A stretch of DNA of 39,799 nt from a bacterium (GTDB lineage: Bacteria; Actinomycetota; UBA4738; HRBIN12): positions 1 to 39,799 of the forward strand of contig JAHEXX010000005.1 in NCBI GenBank assembly GCA_023251895.1, given 5' to 3'. The position numbers and the translations under genes are program-made. A model generated the notes under the pieces. That model was not told the origin of the DNA, ran no database searches, and saw nothing but the letters and a program-made list of their open reading frames with translations. Each line of letters opens with the position of its first letter. The first letter of the stretch is position 1. Shown here piece by piece: positions 24,257 through 31,939 of the stretch.

Positions 24257-25354
24257 CTAGATCCCGGTTCCGCGCTTGCGTTCGCGCTCGTGGCGTTCCA
24301 CCGCGAGATCGACGAGCCGCTCGATTAGCTCCGGGTAGGAGATCCCCGAGGCCTCCCACAGCTTGGGGTACATCGAGATCTGCGTGAACCCGGGAATCGT
24401 GTTGATCTCGTTCACGAACAGCTCGTCGCCGCGCAGGAAGAAGTCGACCCGTGCCATTCCCGAGCAGTCGATCGCCAGGAACGCTGCCACAGCCATCCGC
24501 TGGATCTCCTCCAGCTGCGCCTGCGTGAGGTCGGCCGGGACGATCAGCCGCGCGCCGTGCTCGTCGAGGTACTTCGCCTCGTAGTCGTAGAACTCGTGCG
24601 ACGGCACGATCTCGCCGGCGATCGACGCCACCGGATCGTCGTTGCCGAGCACCGCGCATTCGATCTCGCGGGCCCCCTCCACGCTCCGCTCCAGCAGGAC
24701 CTTCCGGCCGTAACGCAACGCCTCCTCGACGGCGGCCTCCAGCTGCCCCGGCCCCCGCACCTTGGTGACCCCCACCGAGGAACCGAGGGTGGCCGGCTTC
24801 GCGAACAGCGGGAACCCCAGATGGGCGGCGCGGGCCTCCACGCCTTCCCGATCCTCCTCCCATCCCCGTTCGTGCACCACCTCGTGGGGCACGACCGTCA
24901 GCCCGGCCGCGGCGAACAGGACCTTCTGGACGGCCTTGTCAAGGCCGATCGCCGAGCCGAGCACCCCCGCGCCCACGTACGGGATGCCGGCGAGCTCCAA
25001 CATCCCCTGCACCGCCCCGTCCTCCCCGTAGGGCCCGTGGAGCACCGGGAACACGACGTCGATCTCCTCCCTCGACCCACCCTCGGTGACGAGCGAGTGG
25101 GAACCGGGTTCCTGATCCAGAACCACGTCCCGCCCGGCGGTCTCCGTGACCGAAGGCAGCCCCTTGGTCCCGGCGGGGAGGGCAGGCGGACCCGACGACA
25201 GCAACCGCCATGTCCCCTCCTTCGTGATGCCGATCGGCACGGCCTCGAACCGCTCGGGGTCGAGGGCGTCGATCACGGAACGGGCGGAGATGCACGAGAT
25301 CTCGTGCTCGGCGGACCGGCCCCCGAACAGGATCGCCACCCGCCGCCGGGTCAC
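24257..25354 (-). CDS. ddl: D-alanine--D-alanine ligase
   Basis: A 365-residue ATP-grasp enzyme that makes the D-Ala-D-Ala end of the peptidoglycan precursor. The N-terminal FGGRSAEHEIS, the substrate-binding PVLHGPYGEDGAVQG, the ATP-binding FAKPATLGSSVGV and the C-terminal NEINTIPGFT are all conserved. The start is the GTG at 25352-25354, overlapping the TGA of the upstream metB-like gene (GTGA). An open frame further upstream reads through that gene in another frame and is not part of ddl. The length is typical. Coupling to a sulfur amino acid gene is uncommon. Confidence 0.96.
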   Translation of the reverse strand: MTRRRVAILFGGRSAEHEISCISARSVIDALDPERFEAVPIGITKEGTWRLLSSGPPALPAGTKGLPSVTETAGRDVVLDQEPGSHSLVTEGGSREEIDVVFPVLHGPYGEDGAVQGMLELAGIPYVGAGVLGSAIGLDKAVQKVLFAAAGLTVVPHEVVHERGWEEDREGVEARAAHLGFPLFAKPATLGSSVGVTKVRGPGQLEAAVEEALRYGRKVLLERSVEGAREIECAVLGNDDPVASIAGEIVPSHEFYDYEAKYLDEHGARLIVPADLTQAQLEEIQRMAVAAFLAIDCSGMARVDFFLRGDELFVNEINTIPGFTQISMYPKLWEASGISYPELIERLVDLAVERHERERKRGTGI

Positions 25355-26529
25355 GCTTTCTCCAGGGCCTGGGCGAAGTCCTCGATCAGGTCTTCGGGGT
25401 CCTCCAGTCCCACGCTCAGGCGGATCAGGCCGTCGCCGATCCCGGCTGCGCGCCGGGCCTCGGGGTCCATCTGCCGGTGAGTGGTCGATGCCGCGTGGGC
25501 GACTAGCGTCAGCGTGCCGCCCAGGCTGCCGCCCACCCAGGCCAGCTTCAGCGAGTCGCACGTCCGGCTGCCCGCGTCGACGCCGCCCGCAACGTCGAAC
25601 GCCAGCATCCCGCCGAAGCCTCGGAGCTCCCGCTTGGCCACGTCGTGCTGCGGATGCGAAGGCAGTCCCGGATAGTGCACTTGCTCCACCTTGGAGTGGC
25701 CGTCCAGGAACTCGGCCAGGCGCCGGGCGTTCGCGCTGTGCCGGTCCATCCGAAGCGAGAGGGTGGCCAGCCCCCGCATCGACAGCCACGCTTCAAGGGG
25801 GGCCATCGTCCCGCCGGTCTCGATCACTGTCGAGCGGAGCTCCGCCACGCGCTCCTCACTCCCGGACACGACCCCGCCGATCAGGTCGCTGTGGCCGCCG
25901 ATGTACTTCGTGGCCGAGTGGATCACGTAGTCGAAACCGAACCGGGCCGGATCGCACAGGTATGGCGACGCGAAGGTGTTGTCCACGGCTGCCGGGACGC
26001 CGGCCGCCCGGCACAGCGCGCCCAGGGCCTCCAGGTCGGCCACCGTGACGTTGGGGTTCGCGATGGTCTCGACGTAGAAGAGCTTCGCGCCGGGGAGCGC
26101 CTCCGCGACCGCGTCCGGGTCGTGGGGGCTGACGAAGGAAACCTCGATCCCGTACCGGGGGAGCACCTTCGTGAACAGCGAGTATGTTCCCCCGTACAGC
26201 TCGTTGCTGGCCACGACGCGGTCGCCGGCGGCCGCGGTCGTGGTGAGCACGGTGTGGATGGCCGCCATCCCGGAGGCGAACGAGAACGCCGACTCCGTTC
26301 CCTCGAGGCCGGCCATCAATGACTCGAACGCCTGCAATGTGGGATTCCCGTAACCCCGCGTGTAGGTGAACCCGGGCCGCCGGAAGCCGATCGTCTCCGC
26401 GAAATCCTGGGAGGTCTCGAACCGGAATGTGGCGGTCTGGTAGATCGGGACGCTCGGGGTCTCCTGCTCGACCGGAGGTGTGCGCGCTCCATGGATGGCT
26501 CGAGTGGAGAACCCGTGCTTTCGCTCCAT
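25351..26529 (-). CDS. metB: Trans-sulfuration PLP enzyme (cystathionine gamma-synthase/lyase family)
   Basis: A 392-residue PLP enzyme of the Cys/Met metabolism family. The PLP lysine is in HSATKYIGGHSD, the cofactor-binding tyrosine/arginine pair in YTRGYGNPT, and the phosphate-binding SGMAAIHTVL and the VDNTFASPY motif are present. The family contains cystathionine gamma-synthase, gamma-lyase and methionine gamma-lyase, which cannot be told apart safely from sequence alone. The symbol metB is the best guess. The ATG is 6 bases after a TACGCT box, and the gene lies 18 bases after plsC and overlaps ddl. The metB-ddl coupling suggests shared expression. Confidence 0.88.
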   Translation of the reverse strand: MERKHGFSTRAIHGARTPPVEQETPSVPIYQTATFRFETSQDFAETIGFRRPGFTYTRGYGNPTLQAFESLMAGLEGTESAFSFASGMAAIHTVLTTTAAAGDRVVASNELYGGTYSLFTKVLPRYGIEVSFVSPHDPDAVAEALPGAKLFYVETIANPNVTVADLEALGALCRAAGVPAAVDNTFASPYLCDPARFGFDYVIHSATKYIGGHSDLIGGVVSGSEERVAELRSTVIETGGTMAPLEAWLSMRGLATLSLRMDRHSANARRLAEFLDGHSKVEQVHYPGLPSHPQHDVAKRELRGFGGMLAFDVAGGVDAGSRTCDSLKLAWVGGSLGGTLTLVAHAASTTHRQMDPEARRAAGIGDGLIRLSVGLEDPEDLIEDFAQALEKA

Positions 26530-26535
26530 CGGTTC

Positions 26536-26541
26536 AGCGTA
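26536..26541 (-). promoter_or_regulatory. -10 box for metB-ddl, leaderless type
   Basis: TACGCT on the minus strand with 6 bases to the metB-like ATG, in the short gap after plsC. It suggests that metB-ddl can be transcribed independently of plsC. Confidence 0.4.
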
Positions 26542-26547
26542 CCTCGG

Positions 26548-27216
26548 TCAGCCCCAACGCTTGGGGTAGCGGGACCGGAGGTCTTCGACCAACCCCGCGA
26601 GCTCTCCCATCACCAAGGCGGTGAGCCGCCGCAACAGGTCCAGGTTCACGTCCGCCCCGCCGGCCTCGGCCGGGATGTCCAGGGCCGGGCCGGCCTTCAA
26701 CCAGACGGGCCGCCCGAAGGCCAAACTGCCCGGTCCGGACTTCTGCCAGACGTGCTGCGAACCCCACACGGCCAGGGGAACCACCGGGGCGGCCGTCGAG
26801 AGGGCCAGCCTGACCAGGCCCGTCTTGGCCTGCATGGGGGAGAAGTCCGGGTTCCGGGTGACGGTTCCCTCCGGGTAGATCAGGAGCGCCTCGCCGCGCT
26901 CCAGCGCGCGAGCGGCGTCCTCCAGCGGGGTCCGATCCCCGGTCCCCCGGCGCACGGGGATCTGCCCGGCTCCCCGCAGGGCCCACCCGGTGAAGCGGTT
27001 GTCGAACAGCTCGGCCTTGCCCAGGAATCGGGGCCGCCGGCCGGCCCTCACCACGAAGTACCCGTGGGCGAACGGATCGAGGTACGAGATGTGGTTGAGG
27101 GCCACGATCACGGGGCCGTCCGCCGGGATCAGTTCGAGTCCCTCGAGGCGCCAGTTGAACCACAGCTTCACCGGAGGGAGCAGGGCGGACTTCAGGACGT
27201 GGTACCACGGCTCCAC
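26548..27216 (-). CDS. plsC: 1-acyl-sn-glycerol-3-phosphate acyltransferase (PlsC family)
   Basis: A 222-residue membrane-associated acyltransferase that adds the second acyl chain in phosphatidic acid synthesis. The catalytic block NHISYLD (NHx4D) and the substrate-binding block YPEGT are present with the usual spacing. FLGKAELF and GQIPVRRG are further family blocks. The start is a GTG with GAGGAGG 4-5 bases upstream. It is located between bioY and the metB-like gene on the same strand. Actinobacteria often have several paralogues, so the precise lipid role is uncertain. Confidence 0.92.
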   Translation of the reverse strand: MEPWYHVLKSALLPPVKLWFNWRLEGLELIPADGPVIVALNHISYLDPFAHGYFVVRAGRRPRFLGKAELFDNRFTGWALRGAGQIPVRRGTGDRTPLEDAARALERGEALLIYPEGTVTRNPDFSPMQAKTGLVRLALSTAAPVVPLAVWGSQHVWQKSGPGSLAFGRPVWLKAGPALDIPAEAGGADVNLDLLRRLTALVMGELAGLVEDLRSRYPKRWG

Positions 27217-27241
27217 CGGGCCTCCTCTCGGCCGGGCGATT

Positions 27242-27841
27242 CTAGCTCGGCGGTCCGCCCCGCCCGACCACCTTCCACGCGGCGGGCAGCAGCCCGGCGG
27301 CCACGAACAGCTTGACCGTGTCGCCGATCACGAACGGATACAGCCCGAACTCCAGCCCCTTCTGCAGCGGCAGGTGCGCCGCGGCCATCAGCCAGGGCAC
27401 CCCGATCGCGTACACCACGACCTCGCCGATCAGGAACACACCGATCGCGCTGCGGAGCGACCGGTCCCACCCCAGGCGGGCCAGCCACCCCACCATGGCG
27501 GCGGCGAGCACGAACCCCCACAGGTAGCCACCGGTGGCCGACGCGAACCGCAGCAGATCCATCCCGCTCGAATGCTCGGCGAAGAACGGAAGTCCGACCG
27601 CTCCCTCCAGGAGATACAGGCCGAGCGACAGCGCACCGAGCCCCGGCCCGAGGGACGCACCGACCAAAAGGATGCCGAGGGTCTGACCGGTGATCGGCAC
27701 CGGGGTGAACGGCAGCTTGATCGACAGCTGGGCCAGCCCGGCGACCAGCAAGCTTCCGCCGACCACGCAGGCCGCCTGGTACGCCAGACGGGCCTGCGAG
27801 CGCTCGCGGGGCGGGGCCAGGGCAACGGCGAGGGTCGACAT
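27242..27841 (-). CDS. bioY: Biotin transporter BioY (ECF transporter S component)
   Basis: A 199-residue membrane protein with about six transmembrane segments. The family signature LPFTPVPITGQTLGILL and the later GYLWGFVLAA and FVIGDTVKLFVAAGL segments identify BioY. It captures biotin at the membrane. Some BioY proteins work alone, others with the BioM/BioN energising units, which are not in this window. The ATG has a strong AAGGAGG 5 bases upstream. It is divergent from cofC. Confidence 0.95.
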   Translation of the reverse strand: MSTLAVALAPPRERSQARLAYQAACVVGGSLLVAGLAQLSIKLPFTPVPITGQTLGILLVGASLGPGLGALSLGLYLLEGAVGLPFFAEHSSGMDLLRFASATGGYLWGFVLAAAMVGWLARLGWDRSLRSAIGVFLIGEVVVYAIGVPWLMAAAHLPLQKGLEFGLYPFVIGDTVKLFVAAGLLPAAWKVVGRGGPPS

Positions 27842-27878
27842 CGGTGCCTCCTTCGGACGGAACGGGTTTCGACTGCCA

Positions 27879-27884
27879 AGCCTA
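27879..27884 (-). promoter_or_regulatory. Possible -10 box for bioY
   Basis: TAGGCT on the minus strand, about 37 bases before the bioY ATG. Unlike its neighbours bioY then has a true leader with a strong ribosome binding site (27847-27853). No obvious BirA or BioR operator was recognised. Confidence 0.35.
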
Positions 27885-27928
27885 TCCCGCGGTTACCCGT
27901 GGCGGGGGGCGGTGGCCTCCCCGTCCGC

Positions 27929-27934
27929 TACCCT
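27929..27934 (+). promoter_or_regulatory. -10 box for cofC, leaderless type
   Basis: TACCCT, 10 bases before the cofC ATG, with no ribosome binding site between. Confidence 0.45.
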
Positions 27935-27944
27935 TGCGTGACCG

Positions 27945-28589
27945 ATGCGGATCATCGCGCTCCCCGTCAAGTCGCTCGCACGGTCAAAGTCGCGACTGTC
28001 GGGACCGCTGTCGCCGATGGAACGCGGCGCGCTCACGCTGGCGATGCTGGAGGACGTCCTGGACGCGGCCCTCGCCGTTCCCTCCTGGGAGACGTGGGTC
28101 ATCTCCCCCGACGAGGCCGTTCTCGAGATCGCCGTCCGTCGCGGCGCCCGGCCGGTGCCCGAGGTCAAACCGCCGCTGTCGGAGGCCGTCCGCCAGGTGG
28201 AACGGGAGGCCCGGGACCGTCAGGCCGACGCCCTCGGCGTCCTGCTCGCCGACGTCGTCCTGGTGACCGCCGATGCCCTCTCGGCTGCGATGCACACCCT
28301 CGGACCCGTAGTGCTGGCCAAGTCCGAGGACGACGGGGGGACCAACCTGCTGCTGCGGCGGCCGCCCCGGGCGGTCGCGGCCCGGTTCGGGCCCGAGTCG
28401 TTCCGCCGGCATCTGGAGGCCGCGACGGCCCGGGGCCTCCCGGCGGCCGTGGTCCGCCGGCCGGAGCTGGCCTTCGACCTGGACGATTCGGACGATATCC
28501 TCACGCTGCTGCGGTCGGGGAAGCCCGGCCGCACCCGGGACGTCTGCCTGGACATGGACATCCCGAATCGACTCAAGGTCAGGGCCTAG
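27945..28589 (+). CDS. cofC: 2-phospho-L-lactate (or phosphoenolpyruvate) guanylyltransferase CofC/FbiD
   Basis: A 214-residue nucleotidyltransferase of coenzyme F420 biosynthesis. It begins with the family's PVKSLARSKSRLS nucleotide-binding loop. LLADVVLVTAD corresponds to the metal-binding strand, although the usual LPxD is altered to LLAD. SEDDGGTNLLLRRP and FDLDDSDD are the classical CofC motifs. In mycobacteria the orthologue FbiD uses PEP instead of phospholactate. The gene supports an F420-producing actinobacterium. A small cold-shock-like gene follows after 10 bases. Confidence 0.92.
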   Translation: MRIIALPVKSLARSKSRLSGPLSPMERGALTLAMLEDVLDAALAVPSWETWVISPDEAVLEIAVRRGARPVPEVKPPLSEAVRQVEREARDRQADALGVLLADVVLVTADALSAAMHTLGPVVLAKSEDDGGTNLLLRRPPRAVAARFGPESFRRHLEAATARGLPAAVVRRPELAFDLDDSDDILTLLRSGKPGRTRDVCLDMDIPNRLKVRA

Positions 28590-28599
28590 GGGGACCGCC

Positions 28600-28809
28600 A
28601 TGCCGCAGGGGACGATCAAGGAGTTCGACGACGAGACCCGCACCGGGGTGCTGCTGCAGGAGGACCGGACCGAGGTCCACATCGATGCCACCTCCATCGA
28701 GGGCGCCGGGATCCGAACCCTGCGGATCGGTCAGCGCGTGAAGTTCGAGGTCGTCGAGGAGAGCGGCCTGAAACGGGCGCGGGCCCTCCGCTTGGTCACG
28801 ATCGACTAG
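28600..28809 (+). CDS. Divergent cold-shock-domain-like protein
   Basis: A 69-residue protein with the length and strand pattern of a CspA-type OB fold: GTIKEFD at the start, IGQRVKFEVVEE in the middle and KRARALRLV at the end. The RNA-binding motifs are degenerate. The RNP1 KGFGFI is replaced by RTGVLL and RNP2 VFVH by EVHID, so the surface aromatic residues are missing. It has its own GGGGGA site and lies 10 bases after cofC, suggesting a shared transcript. It may bind protein or nucleic acid differently from CspA. Confidence 0.75.
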   Translation: MPQGTIKEFDDETRTGVLLQEDRTEVHIDATSIEGAGIRTLRIGQRVKFEVVEESGLKRARALRLVTID

Positions 28810-29112
28810 CTAGCGCCTCTTCGCGGTCGGGCGGCGCTTGGCCACCAGCTTCAGGAACTCGTCGCCCGGGTTGAAGGAAGGCACGTCCCGGGCGGGGACG
28901 GGGATCGAGATGTGCGGCTTCCGAGGGTTGCGAGCGAGCCGTTTGTTCCGGTGTTTCCGCTCGAACGTGCCGAAGCCGACCAGGGCAACTCGCTCGCCCT
29001 TGGCCACGCTCTCGCGGATGACGGCCATGGTGGCCTCCAGCGCCCGCCGGACATCGGCCTTGCTGGCCCCCGTTCGCTTGGAGACCTCTGCGACCAACCC
29101 ACCCTTGTTCAT
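28810..29112 (-). CDS. hup: DNA-binding protein HU
   Basis: A 100-residue HU/IHF family protein: MNKGGLVAEVSKRTG at the start, GFGTFERKHR, the DNA-inserting arm NPRKPHISIPV and PSFNPGDEFL, then a short basic tail (RRPTAKRR). The ATG at 29110-29112 gives the family start and follows GGAAGGGTGG. A minus-strand TACGGT about 39 bases upstream may be the -10 box. The tail-to-tail junction with the preceding gene is CTAGCTAG, both stop codons back to back. It lacks the long Lys/Ala tail of mycobacterial HupB. Confidence 0.96.
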   Translation of the reverse strand: MNKGGLVAEVSKRTGASKADVRRALEATMAVIRESVAKGERVALVGFGTFERKHRNKRLARNPRKPHISIPVPARDVPSFNPGDEFLKLVAKRRPTAKRR

Positions 29113-29211
29113 CTGCACCACCCTTCCGCGACCATGCGGCGCTTCCCCGACAACCGTAGCCGCATCGGGATGCGGTGGTCAACGCGACGCCCCGGCGTGA
29201 CAATGGGTGCC

Positions 29212-29856
29212 ATGCGGCGGATCCTCGGGGCGCTCGCGGCGGTGGCCCTCGCTGCGTCAGCGTGCGGCGGGAACCAGGGTGCGAAGACCTCGGTCCTCAC
29301 CACCTACTACGAGGGGACCGGCTTGTTCAACGTGGGCGTCCCCCACGGCAACCTGACCCAGCCGATGCAGACCCAGACGGTAGCCTCGATCGTTCCAGCG
29401 TCCTTCGACAGTACGCAGATCCTGGGTGGCGTGATCACCGCCCCGGCGCCTCAGCAGCAGAGCCAGCAGTTGCTCGGGGCGAACCTTGGGGCCCAGGCCG
29501 CGCCGCAGGGACCCACCTACGGCATCCTGGCGGTGGACGGGAGCGGGTTCGCCACCCTCGACGACATGGTCGTGTTCTTCGCTACCGGCGACCCCAACAC
29601 CGACGTGAAGACCGACCAGCCGATGCCGGTGGGGGACGCCCAGGGCCGTCTGGTCGTCAGCGACAACCGATCGGCCGGCACCACGTCGGCGGCCGCCTTA
29701 CGGCTGGATGGCAACACGGGTTACCTCATCCTGGGCATATTCCCGTTGGGCGGATGGGATGCGCACCAGGAGGAGTTCATCCGCATCGCCACGTCGTTCC
29801 GAGCCGGAGCCCCGCCGCTGGCCGAAACGTTTCCGTTCCGCGCTCCGGTTCCCTGA
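29212..29856 (+). CDS. Lipoprotein of unknown function
   Basis: A 214-residue protein with a lipoprotein signal: basic MRR, a hydrophobic core and the lipobox ASAC at residues 15-18 followed by GGN. The mature part is Gln/Thr/Ala-rich in the first third (PAPQQQSQQ) and then strand-rich, with two FFATGDPNTDV-like stretches. No family is recognised. The ATG at 29212 is preferred over earlier in-frame starts because it gives the signal peptide. A GACAAT box lies 7 bases upstream, consistent with a leaderless transcript. It would be anchored on the outer face of the membrane. Confidence 0.75.
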   Translation: MRRILGALAAVALAASACGGNQGAKTSVLTTYYEGTGLFNVGVPHGNLTQPMQTQTVASIVPASFDSTQILGGVITAPAPQQQSQQLLGANLGAQAAPQGPTYGILAVDGSGFATLDDMVVFFATGDPNTDVKTDQPMPVGDAQGRLVVSDNRSAGTTSAAALRLDGNTGYLILGIFPLGGWDAHQEEFIRIATSFRAGAPPLAETFPFRAPVP

Positions 29857-29872
29857 TGAGGTGTCCTGTCCG

Positions 29873-29900
29873 CGATCGGGCGCCGATCGACGTCGATCGG
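29873..29900. terminator. Overlapping inverted repeats between lipoprotein and tRNA-Gln genes
   Basis: Two stem-loops share sequence. CGATCGG and CCGATCG with a three-base loop occupy 29873-29889. A perfect 18-base palindrome centred on ACGT occupies 29883-29900. They cannot form together. The position between converging genes fits a two-way terminator, though no T-run follows. Confidence 0.4.
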
Positions 29901-29934
29901 GACGGCTCCTTTGCCCTGGCGGATCGACGATCAG

Positions 29935-30005
29935 CTGCCGGACTAGGACTCGAACCTAGACTACCTGGGCCAGAACCAGGCGGGCTGCCATTACCCCATC
30001 CGGCA
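29935..30005 (-). tRNA. tRNA-Gln (anticodon CTG)
   Basis: Seven-base acceptor stem TGCCGGA/TCCGGCA and discriminator G. The D arm is present. The anticodon stem CCTGG/CCAGG has the loop TTCTGGC (anticodon CTG), and the T arm is CTAGG-TTCGAGT-CCTAG. It is 71 bases long without an encoded CCA. A TAGGCT box lies 8 bases upstream on the minus strand. Confidence 0.95.
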
Positions 30006-30072
30006 CCGGGCACTCAGCCTACCAGTGGTGCAAACCCCAGCAGCGCAGGTCAGTAACGACCGTCGATCCTGA

Positions 30073-30312
30073 TCAGGTTCCGTACGCCCGCACACAGTGG
30101 CAGTTGGGGCAGACGACATCGCACTTCGCGATCTCCGAGGCAGTCGGCGCACGGTCGGTCCCTCGCTCCTCGGATGCAGCATTCCGCGCGTAGTGCCGCT
30201 TCATGTACTGCCGGTGGCGCATAGCGCAGTACGACTGCACACCGTCACTGCGACATCTGTTCCTCGGGAACTCGGATGGCGGTTTCGTTACGCAGCATTT
30301 CGGACTCTTCAA
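30073..30312 (-). pseudogene. Decayed or shortened HNH-endonuclease-like gene
   Basis: A 79-residue reading frame (TTG start). Its ends resemble a common small HNH-type protein: a front with KPPSEFPRNRCRSDGVQSYC and a tail with EIAKCDVVCPNCHCVRA. In those proteins about 40-60 residues, including the HNH core, lie between the two parts; here they are missing. The zinc-finger pairs are also broken (KCC instead of CxxC, CAMR instead of CxxC). A TAGCAT box lies 8 bases before the TTG, so it may still be transcribed. It is either a decayed gene or a shortened zinc-binding peptide next to tRNA-Gln. Confidence 0.5.
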
Positions 30313-30320
30313 CGGGCAGG

Positions 30321-30326
30321 ATGCTA
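30321..30326 (-). promoter_or_regulatory. -10 box for the HNH-like remnant
   Basis: TAGCAT on the minus strand, identical to the smc box, 8 bases before the TTG at 30312. Confidence 0.35.
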
Positions 30327-30455
30327 GCCCGGGGTTCTGACATCGACCCCATCAGCCTCCGCCCCGGCGGTCGCAGCCGATCCGAGGCTCTGGCTCTCGT
30401 CATCCGATCAACCTGCAAGGGCTTCGCGTGACGGTCGGCCGCAGTTGACTCCCGG

Positions 30456-30461
30456 TATCCT
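30456..30461 (+). promoter_or_regulatory. -10 box for icd, leaderless type
   Basis: TATCCT with 9 bases to the ATG. A weak GGTGAG lies in between and could serve as a ribosome binding site if transcription starts earlier. Confidence 0.5.
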
Positions 30462-30470
30462 GGTGAGCCG

Positions 30471-31934
30471 ATGGACGCCGATGTAGCCCGCAGCGACACG
30501 ACGCTGATCACCGTCATCCCCGGCGACGGGATCGGCCCCGAGGTCGTCACTTCCGCCCAGCGCATCGTCGAAGCATCCGGGGCCGCCATCAAGTGGGAGG
30601 AGTGCGAGGCCGGAGCTGAGGTCTTCAAGAAAGGCCTCCCCTCGGGGGTTCCCACCGAGACCATCGAATCCATCTCCAGGACCCGGATCGTGCTCAAGGG
30701 CCCTCTGGAGACGCCGGTCGGGTTCGGCGAGAAGAGCGCCAACGTCACGCTCCGCAAGCTGTTCGAGACCTACGCCAACATCCGCCCGGCCCGGGAGCTC
30801 CCCGGCGTCACGACGCCGTATTCCGGGCGAGGCATCGACCTGGTCGTGGTCCGGGAGAACGTGGAGGACCTGTACGCGGGGATCGAGTACATGCAGACCC
30901 CCGGCGTCGCCCAGGCATTGAAGATCATCTCCCGCAAAGGCTGCGAGAAGATCGTGCGCACGGCGTTCGAGCTGGCCCTCGCCGAAGGCCGCGAGAAAGT
31001 CCACTGCGCCACGAAGGCCAACATCATGAAGTTCACCGAGGGGATGCTGAAGCGCGTGTTCGAGGAAGTGGCTCGCGAGTACCCCGACATCGAGGCCAAC
31101 CACATCATCGTTGACAACTGTGCCCACCAGCTCGTCAAGCGCCCGGAGCAGTTCGACGTGATCGTCACGACGAACATGAACGGCGACATCCTGTCGGACG
31201 AGTCGTCGGCGCTGGTCGGGGGCCTGGGGTTCGCGCCCAGCGCCAACATCGGGAACGAGGTCGCGATCTTCGAGGCCGTGCACGGCTCGGCCCCCAAGTA
31301 CGCCGGTAAAGACGTGATCAATCCGACCGCGCTGATCCTGACCGCCGTGATGATGCTCCGGCACATCGGCGAGTTCGATGCCGCCGCCGACGTCGAGCAC
31401 GCCGTGCTGGTCACCCTCGAATCAGGCGTCCGCACCGGCGACATCGCCGGCTACGACAAGGGCGCCGCCACGACCGCGTACACCGACGCCATCATCGGGA
31501 ACCTCGGGAAGCGCTCGGAGAAGTGGAAGGTCCGCGACTACAAGCCCCTCCGGCTGCCCCACCTGGGCACCGACATCGACTTCGTGAAACCGAAGACCCG
31601 GGCGGTGGTGGGGCTCGACGTGTTCGTGGAGTCGCCGCTGCCACCGGCGGAGCTGGGCGCCTCGCTGATGGATCTGACCCGCGATAGCAGGCTCTCCCTC
31701 AAGATGATCGGGAACCGCGGCACCAAGGTGTTCCCGCCGACCGGCGCCATCACCGACGTCGCGGACCACTACCGATGCCGGTTCGTGATCCGGGAGAAGC
31801 CCGGCGACCTCTCCGACGACGAGGTCCACGAGCTGCTGCAGCGTATCTCCCTGCAGCACCGCTGGATGCACATCGAGAAGCTCCTGGAGTTCGACGATGA
31901 GCTCGGCTTCACCCGGGACCAGGGGGAGAACTAG
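30471..31934 (+). CDS. icd: Isocitrate dehydrogenase with C-terminal extension (Thermus-type)
   Basis: A 487-residue isocitrate/isopropylmalate dehydrogenase family enzyme. The N-terminal VIPGDGIGPEV, the substrate-binding SANVTLRK and NIRPARE, the VVRENVEDLYAGIEY loop, the MNGDILSDESSALVGG metal site and AVHGSAPKYAGKDVINP are present. After about residue 340 it carries an extra domain of about 140 residues, including HRCRF-like and LLQRISLQHRWMHIEKL segments. This is the layout of the Thermus thermophilus and Rickettsia enzymes, not of the monomeric or E. coli types. It converts isocitrate to 2-oxoglutarate in the TCA cycle. Coenzyme preference was not deduced. Confidence 0.92.
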   Translation: MDADVARSDTTLITVIPGDGIGPEVVTSAQRIVEASGAAIKWEECEAGAEVFKKGLPSGVPTETIESISRTRIVLKGPLETPVGFGEKSANVTLRKLFETYANIRPARELPGVTTPYSGRGIDLVVVRENVEDLYAGIEYMQTPGVAQALKIISRKGCEKIVRTAFELALAEGREKVHCATKANIMKFTEGMLKRVFEEVAREYPDIEANHIIVDNCAHQLVKRPEQFDVIVTTNMNGDILSDESSALVGGLGFAPSANIGNEVAIFEAVHGSAPKYAGKDVINPTALILTAVMMLRHIGEFDAAADVEHAVLVTLESGVRTGDIAGYDKGAATTAYTDAIIGNLGKRSEKWKVRDYKPLRLPHLGTDIDFVKPKTRAVVGLDVFVESPLPPAELGASLMDLTRDSRLSLKMIGNRGTKVFPPTGAITDVADHYRCRFVIREKPGDLSDDEVHELLQRISLQHRWMHIEKLLEFDDELGFTRDQGEN

Positions 31935-31939
31935 GAGCC

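Noticed and set aside
26990-28741. 583-codon plus-strand frame across plsC, bioY and cofC
   Set aside because: Runs through three well-supported genes in the wrong frame or strand.
30445-30450. TTGACT as the -35 box of icd
   Set aside because: Only 5 bases separate it from the TATCCT box; a sigma70-type spacer is about 17 bases.
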